Assembly: GCA_028641055.1 (NCBI GenBank)
Contig: CM054060.1
Coordinates: forward strand, 244,231,540 to 244,295,539
Direction of reading: 5' to 3'
Source of the DNA: Alopecurus myosuroides
Lineage: Eukaryota; Streptophyta; Magnoliopsida; Poales; Poaceae
Length of the DNA stretch: 64,000 nucleotides
Each line of letters begins with the position of its first letter. The first letter of the stretch is position 1. Positions 10,601 through 22,520 of this stretch are shown here, in pieces. Below the pieces are notes generated by a model. The model was given only the letters and a program-made list of their open reading frames with translations, did not search any database and was not told the origin of the DNA. The position numbers and the translations under genes are program-made.

Positions 10601-13452
10601 GTGTGTTAGAATGTGGCATGGGTATTGGGTGCCCAATATTCCCTCGCTCTCTCTGTGTTAGGGCTTCACCCGCGTCAGATTCTCTCTCGCGGGTTCCAGG
10701 ACTACTTAGAGCCCGAAACTCCCAGATCTGACGGAACCGGGGGAATCTTGCCAAGAGGTGGGCCCTACCATTTTCTTGGGTGTTCCTTGGGACTAACCTA
10801 ACACAACCAAGCAGTTGGTTCGACTTTTCTACCCCCTTACGGCTCACGTAGAGGGGCCAGAACGGAAGTTCCCTCCTTTTCCCCAGCGAGGTTATGGTTT
10901 CTCCGGAGAGGGGCCTCCGGTTCGTCTGAATGCCACTAAATCCCATGGTATTCCATACCATGTGTATTATAGTGTGTCAAGGGTCTTGGATTCCTAAGAT
11001 TCCCTCTCTCCCCGTTTTAGGGCTTCACCAGCGTTGGATTCTCTCTAGCGGGTTCTAGGATTACTTAGAGCCCGAAACTCCCGGAACTGACGGAACTGGA
11101 GCAATCTTGCCAAAATGTGGTCCCAACTATTGTCTTGGGTGTTCCTTGGGCCCAACCTAACACAACCAAGAAATTGGTTCCACTTTGTTACCTTCTTTCG
11201 GCTCACGTAGAGGGGCCAGAACGACAGTTCTGCTTTTTTTCCAACCGGGTCTATGGTTTCTCCGGAGAGGGGGCCCCGGATCGTCTGAATGTCACCAAAT
11301 CCCATGGTATGCCATAAAATGTGTGTTAGATTGTGTAATGGGATTCCCAATATTCCCTCGCTCCCACTGTTAGGGATTCACCGGCGTCAGATTCTCTCTG
11401 GCGGGTTCGAGGACTACTTAGAGCCTGAAACACCCGCATCTGACGGAACTAGGGGAATCTTGCCAACATGTAGGACATAACATTGTCTTGGGTGTTCATT
11501 GGGAATACCTAACACAACCAAGAAATTGGTTCGACTTTGCTACCCCCTCGCGGCTCACATAGAGGGGCCAGAATGGCAGTTTCGTCTTTTTCCCCACCGG
11601 GGTTATGGTTTCTCTGAAGAGGGGGCTCTGGATCGTCTGAATGCCACAAAATACCATAGTATGCCATACCATGTGTGTTAGACTGTGTCATGGGTCTTAG
11701 ATGTCCAAGATTCCTTCGCTATCTGTGTTAGGGCGCACTTCACCGGCGTCAAATTCTCTCTGCATGTTCTAGGACTACTTAGAGCCTGAAACTCCCGGAT
11801 CTGACGGAACTGGGGAAATATTGCCAAGAGGTGGGACCTAACATTGTCTTGGGTGTTACTTGGTCCTAACATAACACATCCAAGAATTTTCTAAACCCTT
11901 CCGACTCACGTAGAGGGGCCAGAACGACAATTCCGTCTTTTCTCCCATCGGGGCTATGGTTTCTTGGGGGGCTCCAGATCGTTTAAATCCCACGAAATCC
12001 CATGGTATTCCATACCGTGTGTGTTAGAGTGTGGCATTGATCTTGGACACCCAAGATTCACTCAGTCTCTTTGTTACGGCTTCACCGGCGTCAGATTCTC
12101 TCTGGCGGGTTCTAGGACTATACTCAGAGCCCGAAATTCTTGGATATGACAGAACAGGGGAAATATTTCCAAGAGGTGGGCCCTACCATTGTCTTGGGTG
12201 TTCCTTGGTCCTAACCTAACACAACCAAGCAATTAATTAAACTTTTATACCCCCTTTCCGGCTAGCGTAGAGGGGCCAGAACGGCAGTTCCGTCTTTTCC
12301 CCAGAGGGGCTATGGTTTCTCTGCAGAGGGGCCTACAGATCGTATGAATGCCACCAAAGTCTATGGTATTCCATACCATGTGTGTTATAGTGTGTTATGG
12401 GTATTGTATGCCCAAGATTCCCTCTCTCTCTTTGTTAGGGATTCACCGACATCAGATTCTCTCTGGCGGGTTCGAGGATTACTTAGAGTCTGAAACTCCC
12501 GGAACTGAGAGAATTGGGGAATCTTGCTAAGAGGTGGGCCCAACCATTGTCTTGGGTGTTCCTTGGGCCTAAACTAACACGACAAAGCAATTGGTTCCAC
12601 TTTTCTATCCCCTTCCGTCTCACGTAGAGGGGCCAGAACGACAGTTTCGTGTTTTTCCCCATCGAGGCTATGGTTTCTCCGGAGAGAGGGCTCCGAATCG
12701 TCTGAATGCCACCAAATACCATGGTATTCAATACCAAGTGTGTTAGAGTGTGGAATGAGTCTTGGATGCTTAAGATTCCCTTGCTTCCAATGTGAGGGAT
12801 TCACCAACGTCGGATTCTCTCTAGCGGGTTCGAGGACTACTTAGACTTCAAAACTCCCGGATCTGACGGAACCAGGGGAATCTTGCCAAGAGGTAGGACC
12901 TAACATTTTCTTGGGTGTTCATTGGGCCTAACCTAACACAACCAAGCAATTGGTTCCACTTTGCTACCCCCTTCGGCTCACGTAGAGGGGCCAGAACGGA
13001 TGTTCCGTCCTTTTCCCCATCGGGGCTATGGTTTCTCCGGAGAGGGGGCTCCGGATTGTCCGAATGCCACCAAATACCAGCGTATGCCATACCATGTGTG
13101 TTGGATTATGTCATTGGTCTTGGATTCCCAAGATTCCCTCGCTCTCTGTGTTAGGGCGTGCTTCATCGGTGTCGGATTCTTTCTGCATGTTCCGGGACTA
13201 CTTAGAGTCTGAAACTCCCGGATTTGACGGAACTGGGGAAATCTTGCCAATAGGTGGGCGCTACCATTGTCTTGGGTGTTCCTTGGGACTAAAATAACGC
13301 AACCAAGAAATTGGTTCCAATTTTCTACCCCCTTCCGGCTCACGTAGAGGGGCCAGAACAACAGTTCCGTCTTTTCCCCCATCGGGGCTATGGTTTCTCC
13401 AGAGGGGGGCTCCGGATCGTCTAAATGCCACGAAATCCCATGGTATGCCATA
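7648..13452. repeat. Satellite array, period about 357 bp
   Basis: A unit containing ctatggtttctccggagagg recurs at about 7852, 8210, 8570, 8921, 9283, 10531, 10892, 11251, 11605, 11954, 12310, 12668, 13027 and 13386. After subtracting the solo LTR, spacings are 349-363 bp. Units differ by many substitutions and small indels. Each contains a palindrome, catggtatg-c-cataccatg, a second dyad tctccggaga, and a conserved acacaaccaag box. All reading frames of 60-154 codons here recur per unit with stops and are not genes. The array continues at 32877-33267 beyond a retroelement. Confidence 0.9.
9384..10263 (+). mobile_element. Solo LTR of a Tat-lineage Gypsy element
   Basis: An 880-bp insertion in the satellite begins tgtcaggggggtacccccga and ends caccatgaca. 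It matches in layout and many blocks the 5' LTR at 51883-52804: the gagtagggg start, a TATA box (tatataagg, 9950-9957), a cctcctgcgcgagg box just after it, and the atcccatgg(a/c)atctg block near the end. Flanks tttat (9379-9383) and tgtat (10264-10268) are a 4/5 match to a 5-bp TSD. No internal region remains, so it arose by LTR-LTR recombination. Confidence 0.8.
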
Positions 13453-14008
13453 TGTAACACCCGGGGTTTTTCCCCAAACTAGTAATTGTCTGTTTTCTTT
13501 TTTTTCGCATCCTGCATCAAGCCATCATGGCATTCACATTACAACTCACAATTAAATGGTTGAAAATTCTAAGTTCAACAAAAATTTAAGTTCAGTTTGT
13601 GGCCTCAAAACTATTTTTTAAATAGTGACCAAACAATCTCTGAAATAAAAAAACAAAACCAGCTGAAAGGAAAAAAATGTTTTGAGGGAGAGAGAGAGCA
13701 GCCCAGCCCATCTCCTCTCCACCCGGCCCATCTCCTCTTTCTTCTTCGTACAGACAGGAGGTCACGTACAGAACGTCATCCTCCCCCACCTCCCACCTGC
13801 TCCCTCTCCCTCCGCCCTTATCTACCCTCCTTTCCCCCTCCAACCCTAACCCTAGCCCCTCTTCCCTCTCCTCTTCCTCCCAGCCGCCACCCTCCTTCTT
13901 TCTCCTCTGCTCCCAAAATTTCCCCTCTGAATTTTTCTTTTCTCTGAACCTGAGGAGCACCACCATGGCCGGAACTTGGCGGGGGTGAGGTAGCTGCTAT
14001 GGTCGACG

Positions 14009-14178
14009 ATGGAGGCTCTCAACGGCGGGAATGGAACCGTGGGGTTTCCACCTCCAACTTTGACGAAGGGAGCAGGGCCGGAGGACGCCTACACCGCCCG
14101 CGCCGTCAAGCTTTTCTGCCGCCGAGCTCCGTTCGCCGCCATCTCCTCCTCGTCCGCCTCCCGCTCGCCAAGCTCGAG
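14009..14178 (+). pseudogene. Exon-1-like captured coding segment in element A 5' LTR
   Basis: An ATG at 14009 opens 56 codons (MEALNGGNGTVGFPPP..., then DAYTARAVKLFCRRAPFAAI) up to a consensus GAG|GTGAGC donor at 14178/14179. The upstream sequence is a C/T-rich leader like a plant 5' UTR, with a short upstream ORF from an ATG at 13965. This is the layout of a host first exon plus the start of its intron. I do not recognise the protein. The copy in the right LTR (29512-29681) has the same length and keeps the donor, with a few substitutions. Confidence 0.5.
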
Positions 14179-14409
14179 GTGAGCGCCCCTACCCCCTTCT
14201 CTCCTCCTCCCCTAGGCCTTCCTTCTTTCCCCTTCCGCGAGCAGGACCACCCCAGCACCCCAGCGCCGCGCCGCTCGGGGCCCTCACCGACGGCAGCATC
14301 CTCACCGGGTCGTTGTCGATCTGTTCCGATCGACTGAAATTTTCGTTCCGTTTCCGTCCAGCCCGCAGCCTTACCTCAAAACTGTTCGCGATCTGTATCC
14401 ATCGCAACC

Positions 14410-14482
14410 GAGCAGCAGCCCAGCTGGTAGCACCCTGTGCGCACATGCAGCAGGTCCAGGGTTCGAATCCCCTTGGGCGCAA
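14410..14482 (+). ncRNA. tRNA-like sequence (A and B boxes) in element A 5' LTR
   Basis: An A-box-like agcccagctggtag (about 14417-14430) precedes a perfect B-box core ggttcgaatcc (14460-14470) at normal tRNA spacing. The acceptor stem does not pair and the T-stem keeps only three pairs, so this is not a functional tRNA. It may be a decayed tRNA or a SINE-type pol III promoter. Confidence 0.5.
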
Positions 14483-17367
14483 AAGCCACCCTTTTTCTCA
14501 GCCTTTTTCTTTTTTCTCCCGAATTCCAGAAAACAGATCTGAATCCTTACTTGTAAAATCCATAAAAAAATGAATATTGCTCCAAATTCAACGATTCAAG
14601 TTTCCGTGGATTCAAAATCTTGTGCCCTTTCTGTTAATGTCAAGTTTGCAACATGTTTCTGTAATAATTTTTGCACTAAATAATTAATTACTGAAAATGC
14701 AATAAAAATTGGAAACTTTGGAATTTCATAACTTTAGTTATGTTCATCCAATTTAAGCAAACTTGGGCTCTAAAAATTTGTCTTAACAAACTCTACACAG
14801 TGGTATTTTATTTGGTCACAATTGGAACATGTTTCCCTCTGTTTACTAAAAAGGGCAGAATAAGACTACTTATGAAAAATTGCATATTAAATTCAATAAT
14901 AACCCAAAAAATTATGTTTAATAGCTCAAAATGTTCAGTGAAACATTTGCTACATGTTTTCAACCTTTTCAATACAATTTGTTTACTGTTTTTCCTAATT
15001 AAAAGTGGTGCAATAATTCAATGCTTTAATTAAACCTTTTAAATTGCAAAATTCATAACTTGGGCAATTCAAATCCAATTCCAACATGTAAAATATGTTT
15101 TCCATGCAAAATTGAATAAGCTTTCCAAATATAAACTTTGTTTTCTGTTTCGAATAATTTAAATTGCTGAAAACAACTGTTTCTTATTTAATGCAATTAA
15201 AATTGTCAAATTAATAACTTGCTCATTTTAATTCCTTTTTCAACAAATGAAGTATGTATTCCATCTAAAATTTTGTGTGCTTTCCAAATATAAATTTTGT
15301 TATCTGTTTTGAACAATTAAAATGGGTGAAAACAACAAATGCTTGTGTAACTCATTTAAGAAGCCAAATTTCATAACTTAATAAATAAAATTCCAAACTT
15401 GGTAAACAACATATCAAATTGAAGCTATTGTTGTTTTCTTATTGTTTTCATCATCCATGCATCATTCTAATCAACTTTCACATGATGGTTATTTGTAGAT
15501 CATTTAATTCAACATTAATTCATGGGCTTTTCCATATGCAATCCAAATTGCATATGGGCTCATTTAAATATGTTTACCATGTCAATTAGTTTATCTTTGA
15601 TGCATCCTTAAACTTGTCATGCATCCATGTCTTGATCATGCTGGATCTTTTGCCGTAGTAGTAATTGTTGCATCCGGTGTTTGTTCTAGTTTGTTGCTTC
15701 TTCGCGGATAGGACGTTGAGATGATGTGAGCAACGACAAGTTCTGCGGATGTACCTCTACTTGCTGGATCTCAGGCAAGTATACTCACTTGCTGCCAAAT
15801 GGCTGCCTTTCATATCTTGTTACCGATTCTTTCCGTTGCCTTTATTCTAGCCTTATGATTCGATGCTTGTGTCTCGATCCTATTATATGTTTACCTTGCA
15901 GCCATGATATAGCCTTCCTTCCACTTCCTATTAACTGTTGTTTGTTTACCTTGTTGGCCCTCGTGTCGTAGTTGCATGCTTAGTGTTGTTTGCGCTCAAG
16001 TCTTGTTGTCCATCTTATCACCTGTTTAGTTTGATAGTTGGGTTTCAATTCAATCAACAACATGTTAATGTTTTGGGTAATAATAATTTGATGATAAGGC
16101 ACCGGCAGGAGGCCCGGCGTGGTTTTGAGGCCTGCTAGTGTCGACCCTAATTAGGAAAAGGGTCTTGTCTACTGATCCATGACGAGCGCACTAACCGCAT
16201 GTGGGAAGCGAGTATGGGCGCCCCCCTCAACTTGATTCGATTCGCATCTCGTCCAAATCGCCACACTTAGTTCGAGCTTTCCATTTGATGCATGCATGTG
16301 CAGGTGCGAACCCTTGGCGCCAGGGTGGAACTTTTGTAGTCGGCATTTAGGGCGGCGTGGTCTTAGAGTGCTATGAGGGTCCCCCTTTTCTTCGTGGGGG
16401 CTCGATTAGCCGCGCACGCACAGCATGTGGTTCTTTGGGCTTGATGCGAAGAAGAGTTGGGTTGTGTTGAGTGCCTCGCTTGGTGGGTTTGCTCCCCGCC
16501 TGGCGGGTCATTCTTACATGTACGGCCAAATTGGTGCATCCCTGCAGGGTTAAATCTTCTCGAGAAGCCGTGTTGTCTGCGGTTATGGATGACTTGGTGA
16601 AAGTGCTGGCTAACAAGTACTCAGACAACTTACACTTAACGATGATAACTTGATTAGTAATATAGATTACTTCCACCATCAAAATGAATGTCACCTTAAT
16701 CAACCGTGTGAGTTTCCTTGGGTTGCTTCCTTAGTAGGGGGTAACATTGGATGGGTATCGCTTGGTGAGTAGTCGTAGTTGGTTCTGATACGCTATCTTA
16801 TCCCTCTCTTTTAGCCGGATGTTGTAGCAAGTCTCTGTAGTTGGTTAGTGCAGCCCGCTGCCGCTTCTTTGTAGTACTCCCTTCCTTTCCGTTGTACCCA
16901 AAGTATTTGTATCTTGTGATGATTGGTTACGCTGGTATCTTGTGAGTATGGGTTATCCACTTGCCAGTACTTAACCGTACTGACCCACGAATCCATTTCG
17001 TGGCTGCATATTCCACATTGCAGTCAACAGGTTTGAAGTCTGACGACGTTAGCTTGGGAATCCCTCTGGCTTGGCTTGGGCAGGGATTGGACGCCATCAG
17101 TTATCTTCAGGACTCTTAGTCCAGTTTGTATCTTGTCCGTAGTCGGACACTATGTTGTTTCTTCCGCTGTTATTTGGATCTTTGTATTGTATCAGTTGTA
17201 TCCTTGACTCGTTTGAGTCGTCTTGTATATATCTTTTCTGTTGTTGTTGCGGAATATTCGTGAACTGTTGTAATGTTATCACAAGTGGCAACCTGGAATC
17301 GGTTATTATGTGGATTTTGGCGGAAATGCTGAAATCTGCATAGTGCCCGATCCCGGGGCGTCACAAA

Positions 17368-17379
17368 TGGTATCAGAGC
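17368..17379 (+). promoter_or_regulatory. Primer binding site, tRNA-iMet type (element A)
   Basis: tggtatcagagc lies 2 nt after the LTR end and is the classic complement of plant initiator methionine tRNA. Confidence 0.9.
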
Positions 17380-17803
17380 ATGGTTTCCGATTCCCGATAT
17401 TGTTTCTATACGAACGGTTATCGAAGCATCGGGTCCGCAAAAGCCTGTAGGATAACCTCGCTAACGGTCGTTGTTTCTAGAGTGTCAAAAACTATTTTTG
17501 CTAAACTATTTTGGAAACATCTCAATAGGATTCTTGTTTTCTCCTTATCTCTATTCTATTTCCCCTCCAATCTTATTTGTTTTGGAGTCTTCCCCCCTTG
17601 TCTATCTTTCAAAGTGTTAGGATCCTACGTGGGTGGACGTTTTCTGAGCCTTTAACCTGATAGGTTCGATCATCGGAAGATTCATGGTGGAAGAACATCG
17701 TCATCAATCCGAGCAAGAATCTCTTATTAGTGGTGTCGAGGAGATCACCTGGAAGCGCGAAGACTCGTTAGTAGAGCTTCTTCTCCCTCCCGGGTTCGTG
17801 GTT

Positions 17804-17823
17804 GGATTGCGAGGGCGCAATCC
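17804..17823 (+). other. Conserved hairpin before the 3' LTR (element A)
   Basis: ggattgcg-aggg-cgcaatcc forms a perfect 8-bp stem with a 4-nt loop, 19 bp before the right LTR. It occurs at the same place in elements B and C. No polypurine tract is visible between it and the LTR. Confidence 0.75.
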
Positions 17824-20699
17824 CCTTGTTAGTGGTGTCGGCTGTAACACCCGGGGTTTTTCCTGTGACGCCCCGAGATCGGGCACTATGCAGATTTCAG
17901 CATTCCCGCCAAAATCCACATAATAACCGATTCCAGGTTGCCACTTGTGATAACATTACAATAGTTCACGAATAATCCACAACAACAACAGAAAAGAGAT
18001 TTACAAGATGACTCGAACGAGCCAGGGATACAACTGATACAATACAAAGATCCAAATAACAGCGGAAGAAACAACATATCGTCCGGCTACGGACAAGATA
18101 CAAATTGGACTAAGAGTCCTGAAGATAACCGAGAGCGTCCAATCCCTGCCCAGGCCAAGCCGGAGGGATTCCCAAGCTAACGTCGTCAGACTTCAAACCT
18201 GTTGACTGCAATGTTGAATATGCAGCCACGAAAAAGATTCGTGGGTCAGTACGGTTAAGTACTGGCAAGTGGATAAACCATACTCACAAGATACCGGCGT
18301 AACCAGTCATCACAAGATACAAATACTTTGGGATCAACGGAAAGGAAGGGGTTATTGCAAATAAGTGGCAGCGGGCTGCTCTAACCAACTACAGAGAGGT
18401 ACTACAACTTCCGGCTAACAGAAAGAGATAAGATCGAGTATTGTAACCCACTGAAAGATAACTTCAAACAAACCCATCCTGGATCTCGCCCCTTTATCCA
18501 AAGAAGCAATCCGAGGATAACTCACGCCGTTGAATTAATGATGGTTCAGATTATTGTGTCAATAAGCCTATTACTAGTCAAGTTGTTAATCATTGGGTGT
18601 AAGGTTGTTAGTCATTAGGTTTAAGTTGTCCTGAGTACTTGTTAGCCAGTACTTTCACCAAGTAATCCATAACCGCGGAAAACACGGCTTCTCGAGAAGA
18701 TTATCCCTGCAGGGTTGCACCAATTTGGCCGTACACGTAAGAATAACCCGCCAGACGGGGGATCAACCCACCAAGCGAGGTACTCAACACAACTCAACTC
18801 TTCTTCGCATCAAGCCCAAAGCAGCACGTGCTGTGCGTGCGCGGCTAATCGAGCCCCCACGAAGAAAAGGGGGACCCTCATAGCACTGGAAGACCACGCC
18901 GCCCTAAATGCCGACTACAAAAGTTCCACCCTGGCCTCGGGTTCGCACCTGCATATGCATGCATCAAATGGAAAGCCCGAACTAAGTGTGGCGATTTGGA
19001 CGAGATGCGAATCGAGTCAAATTGAGGGGGGCGCCCATACTCGCTTCCCACATGCGGTTAGTGCGCTCATCATGGATCAGTAGACAAGACCCTTTTCCTA
19101 ATTAGGGTCGACACTAGCAGGCTTCAAAACCACGCCGGGCCTCCTGCCGGTGCCTTATCATCAAATTATTATTACCCAAAACATTAACATGTTGTTGATT
19201 AAATTGAAACCCAACTATCAAACTAAACAGGTGATAAGACGGACAACAAGACTTGAGCGCAAACAACACTAAGCATGCAACTACGACACGGGGCCAACAA
19301 GGTAAACAAACAACAGTTAATAGGAAGTGGAAGGAAAAGGCTATATCATGGCTGCAAGGTAAACAATAATAGGATCGAGACACAAGCATCGTATCAACAG
19401 GCTAGAATAAGAACAACGGGAAGAATCGGTAACAAGTGATGAAAGGTAGCCATATGGCAGCAAGTGAGTATACTTGCCTGAGATCCAGCAAGTAGAGGTA
19501 CATCCACAGAACTTGTCGTTGCTCACATCATCTCAACGTCCTATCCGGGAAGAAGCAATGAACCTCGAACAAACACCGGATGCAACAATTACTACTACGG
19601 CAAAAGATCCAGCATGATCAAGGTATGGATGCATGACAAGTTTAAGGATGCATAGAGATAAACTAGTTGACATGATAAACAGGTTTAAATGGACCCATAG
19701 GCAATTTGGATTGCATATGGAAAGCCCATGAGTTATGGTTGAAACAATTGTTTTACAGCTAACCAACATGTGAAAGTGGTTTAGTATGATGCATGGATGA
19801 GGAAAACAACAAAATAACAACAATAGAATCAATTGGGAATAAGGTTTACCCATTTTTGAAATTCACTTATTAGGTTTTGGAATTTTGGTTACTTAAAGGT
19901 GTCACACAAGCATTTGTTGTTTTCATCAGGTTAAATTGTTCCAAACAGATAACAAAGTTCATATTTGATTAGAACACAAAATTTTAGGTGGATTACATGT
20001 TTCAATTATTGGAAAAGGAATTACAATGATTTAATTATGAATTAATCAAGATTAAACAAGTTTTAATTGGATTTAATTCAAGTTTGAATATTATTTGAAT
20101 TTTATTTGTTCAAAACATAAATTCAAATTCATAATTGAAAAGGTTATACTTTTCTGGTTTGAAAACATATTTTATATGTTCAGAAATAATTTAATTTGAG
20201 CAAGTTATGAATTTAGCAAATTTAAATGATTTAAACAAGGTTTAAATTATTTAAGCAATTTAAATTATTCAAATCATGAAACAAAATTTATATTTGAAAA
20301 GGTGGTTCAAAATAGCATGGAAAACATATTTTATTTGTTGGGAAAACAATTTCAAATGATTTAATTAAGCATGTTACCAATTTAATTGCATTAAATAAGA
20401 GATGGAACAATTATTCAAATTAATTGTTGCAAACCAGAAAACAAAGTTGATATTCAAGTGTGGCATGTAATTTTGGATGAAATTCATGTTTTGAGTATTT
20501 AATTTGGAGCAACCATTTGAAAGTTATTAATTATGCCATTTAATTGACCAATGTAAGGATTATTAAATAACCTTAATTTTAATTGCCCAAATTGCAAAAC
20601 AAAGTTGATAAACAGAAAGTACATTGAATTTTGACTGAAAAACATATTTCATATTTTAAATTGGGAGTTGGGGTTTGAAAGTTATTGCCATTTGAAGTT

Positions 20700-21209
20700 T
20701 TAGGGTCCAATTTGTAAAAGCAGGGGCTGTGCTGGAGTTGGAGGCATTGATGGGGCCAAGGGTGGGGCAGCCAGCCTTTTCAGATCATTCAACAACATAG
20801 TCATTGACATCCTTCCATGGACACCTGGATCTGTCCAACGGGCATTGAAATACCCTGATCGAGTTGAAGACGGCATGGTTTGCACAGCTGGTGTCAAACC
20901 GGGTGGCGGAATGTATTGTGGCTGCAACAGGGTTGGCAGCTGATAGTTGCTGTAGCCTGGGTAACCAGATTCATTCAAACACCCATAGTAGCCATTCACA
21001 TTCCATGTGTTTTGCTGGGGTTGCGTATTGTCCCGAACAGTATAGCCTGATGAAAGATGACCATCAGGCACACCGTATCGAGGACAGCTTGCTACATGAA
21101 AAGTATCGCCCGACCGAAGATTAATATTCAGCACACCATCTTGAGGACAATTTGCTGCCATTAGCTCATCATATGGCGTTAAGCAAATAGACAAAATGTC
21201 AGATACCAT
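20700..21209 (-). CDS. Probable second exon of the DUF1618-type cargo gene (copy 1)
   Basis: An open frame of 169 codons follows the chimeric ORF after an 84-bp gap in the same strand. It is rich in Gly, Tyr, Pro and Gln (for example GYYGCLNESGYPGYSNYQ and PTLLQPQYIPPPG) and stops at 20700-20702. The gap has possible GT and AG signals, but I could not find a junction that keeps both frames, so the exon link is inferred. Its start codon at 21207-21209 may not be used. I do not recognise a domain. The element's other LTR carries the same frame with a few substitutions. Confidence 0.45.
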   Translation of the reverse strand: MVSDILSICLTPYDELMAANCPQDGVLNINLRSGDTFHVASCPRYGVPDGHLSSGYTVRDNTQPQQNTWNVNGYYGCLNESGYPGYSNYQLPTLLQPQYIPPPGLTPAVQTMPSSTRSGYFNARWTDPGVHGRMSMTMLLNDLKRLAAPPLAPSMPPTPAQPLLLQIGP

Positions 21210-21293
21210 GGAGTAAAATAAGTGGAGCTCTGGAACAAATACGATTAGTCTGACAAATCTTTTTCAGTTTGCATCAAGGTTAACAGAATGAAG

Positions 21294-22520
21294 TTAAAAG
21301 GACGCGGGTAGAAAAACATGCCTTGGAGTAGTATTCAGATATTCAGAGAATGCACAGGGAAGGAGAGTTGGATCACAAGAACTGGCTCTTGCGGAACAAT
21401 ATGGTTTAAGGACTTTCAGCTTCTTCTTCTCGAAATCAAGACCAACAATCCAGGAATCTTTATCATCAGGTTCCACCTTAGACACGAGGTAGACAGCATT
21501 GTCATTGTAAACATTGAAGAACGGGAAACCTGCAGTCTCCAGGTTTCTCAACGCAGATTGCACGGTTCTACCATTGCACAACTGAAGCAGCAGCGCAGTA
21601 TGTTCTGGGGCGGCTGAAATGTCATCAACATGGACGGTGTGCTTCTTCCTCCAGTAGTCCCAATCAATGCACTTAAACATTGTCCGGATCTTCCAACCAT
21701 CAGGTACAAACACAGGTTCATTATCAGAACGGTCCATATCATCATGCAAAAGGAGCTCATTTTCGCAGATGACATCTTCAGTGTCAAGATTCCTGGTCGT
21801 CTTGAACCTCCTCCCGTTGACAAAGTTAAGCTCTCGGCTAAAATGTTCGATCTCGACAAAGTTGATGAAACCATTGGTGAAGGTGACATCCCGCGCTTCC
21901 TGGGCTTGGCCTGTCTGTTGCGGGTTGAATACAGCCTTGGGCAAAGCGATGAAGCGGAGAACAGGCTCCTTCTTAAGTAGGTCACAGAACACGATGCCAC
22001 GCCAGAGGTTGACCCATCCAACCATGCTTCCTCCGAGAGAGATCACCTTGTGCACTAGGCTTGGCATGTCCCGTATCAGGACATCGGCAGGCGTTGACAG
22101 CTGCAAGGGCGTGGTAGTCCACTTGCTCATCTCTGACGAGAAGACGTGCAGGTTGTAATTCCCAGGGCTCGCACTTGGGGAAAGATCGGCGACCAGGTAG
22201 TTGCCACCCTCGCAGGGCACGATGCTGGCGTGCCACGAGTGTCTGGTGCATGTAGGAGAACACGGGACGGGTTCGATGGAGAGGTTGCCGCCGGAGCCAG
22301 CCTTGCACACGAAGAACTCGACGAGATCAGAGTCTACGTCAGTGCTTCGGGGGCCGGTTCTGAAGGCGAAGCAGAGGAGAACGAGGTCCGCGTCGAGGGC
22401 TATGCCGGAGGAATCGTAGCCGCGGTACTCGAGGCGGCGGAGGCCGTTGAGGAGGACCTCGAGGACGTACCGCCGCTCCCGCGGCACGCAGTGGTCAAGG
22501 TAGGCGAAGATCCCGCACAT
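21294..22520 (-). CDS. GFAT N-terminus fused to DUF1618 protein (LTR cargo, copy 1)
   Basis: The 408-codon ORF begins [18 protein letters not shown] and continues [20 protein letters not shown]. These 46 residues match the first exon of plant glutamine:fructose-6-phosphate amidotransferase, including the would-be nucleophile Cys2. From about residue 46 the sequence becomes a DUF1618 protein, a large grass family of unknown function: [55 protein letters not shown] and [17 protein letters not shown]. The rest of the GATase domain and the whole sugar isomerase half are absent, so amidotransferase activity is not expected. A C/T-rich leader with no intervening stop precedes the ATG. The gene lies in the 3' LTR of element B, in element sense. 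A second exon may follow at 21209-20700. Expression is unknown. Confidence 0.75.
   Translation of the reverse strand: MCGIFAYLDHCVPRERRYVLEVLLNGLRRLEYRGYDSSGIALDADLVLLCFAFRTGPRSTDVDSDLVEFFVCKAGSGGNLSIEPVPCSPTCTRHSWHASIVPCEGGNYLVADLSPSASPGNYNLHVFSSEMSKWTTTPLQLSTPADVLIRDMPSLVHKVISLGGSMVGWVNLWRGIVFCDLLKKEPVLRFIALPKAVFNPQQTGQAQEARDVTFTNGFINFVEIEHFSRELNFVNGRRFKTTRNLDTEDVICENELLLHDDMDRSDNEPVFVPDGWKIRTMFKCIDWDYWRKKHTVHVDDISAAPEHTALLLQLCNGRTVQSALRNLETAGFPFFNVYNDNAVYLVSKVEPDDKDSWIVGLDFEKKKLKVLKPYCSARASSCDPTLLPCAFSEYLNTTPRHVFLPASF

Larger units (their letters stand above)
13453..17365 (+). repeat. Element A left (5') LTR
   Basis: The 3.9-kb LTR has two parts. The 5' module (about 13453-15500) has an AT-rich start, a pyrimidine-rich leader with a telobox-like aaccctaacccta (13839-13851), an exon-like ORF with a splice donor, a tRNA-like sequence and an AT-rich tract of about 1 kb. 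The 3' module (about 15500-17365) closely matches elements B and C and contains no long gene-like frame. The short frames in the 3' module (for example 15726-15971) recur only as the shared non-coding sequence of the family. Confidence 0.88.
17366..17842 (+). other. Element A internal region (477 bp, non-coding)
   Basis: The region starts aa followed by the primer site and ends at a conserved hairpin and the right LTR. Two short frames (17380-17655 and 17684-17923) lack any retroviral motif and are not conserved as reading frames in elements B and C. Confidence 0.85.

Noticed and set aside
7648..13452. Numerous 60-154-codon frames and regular repeats that might suggest genes or a CRISPR-like array
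   Set aside because: The frames repeat with the satellite period, shift between units and contain stops. The repeats are head-to-tail and contiguous without unique spacers.
14189..14482. Frames overlapping the tRNA-like region of element A
   Set aside because: They overlap the donor, an intron-like stretch and the tRNA-like boxes, and are not supported in a single frame in both LTRs.
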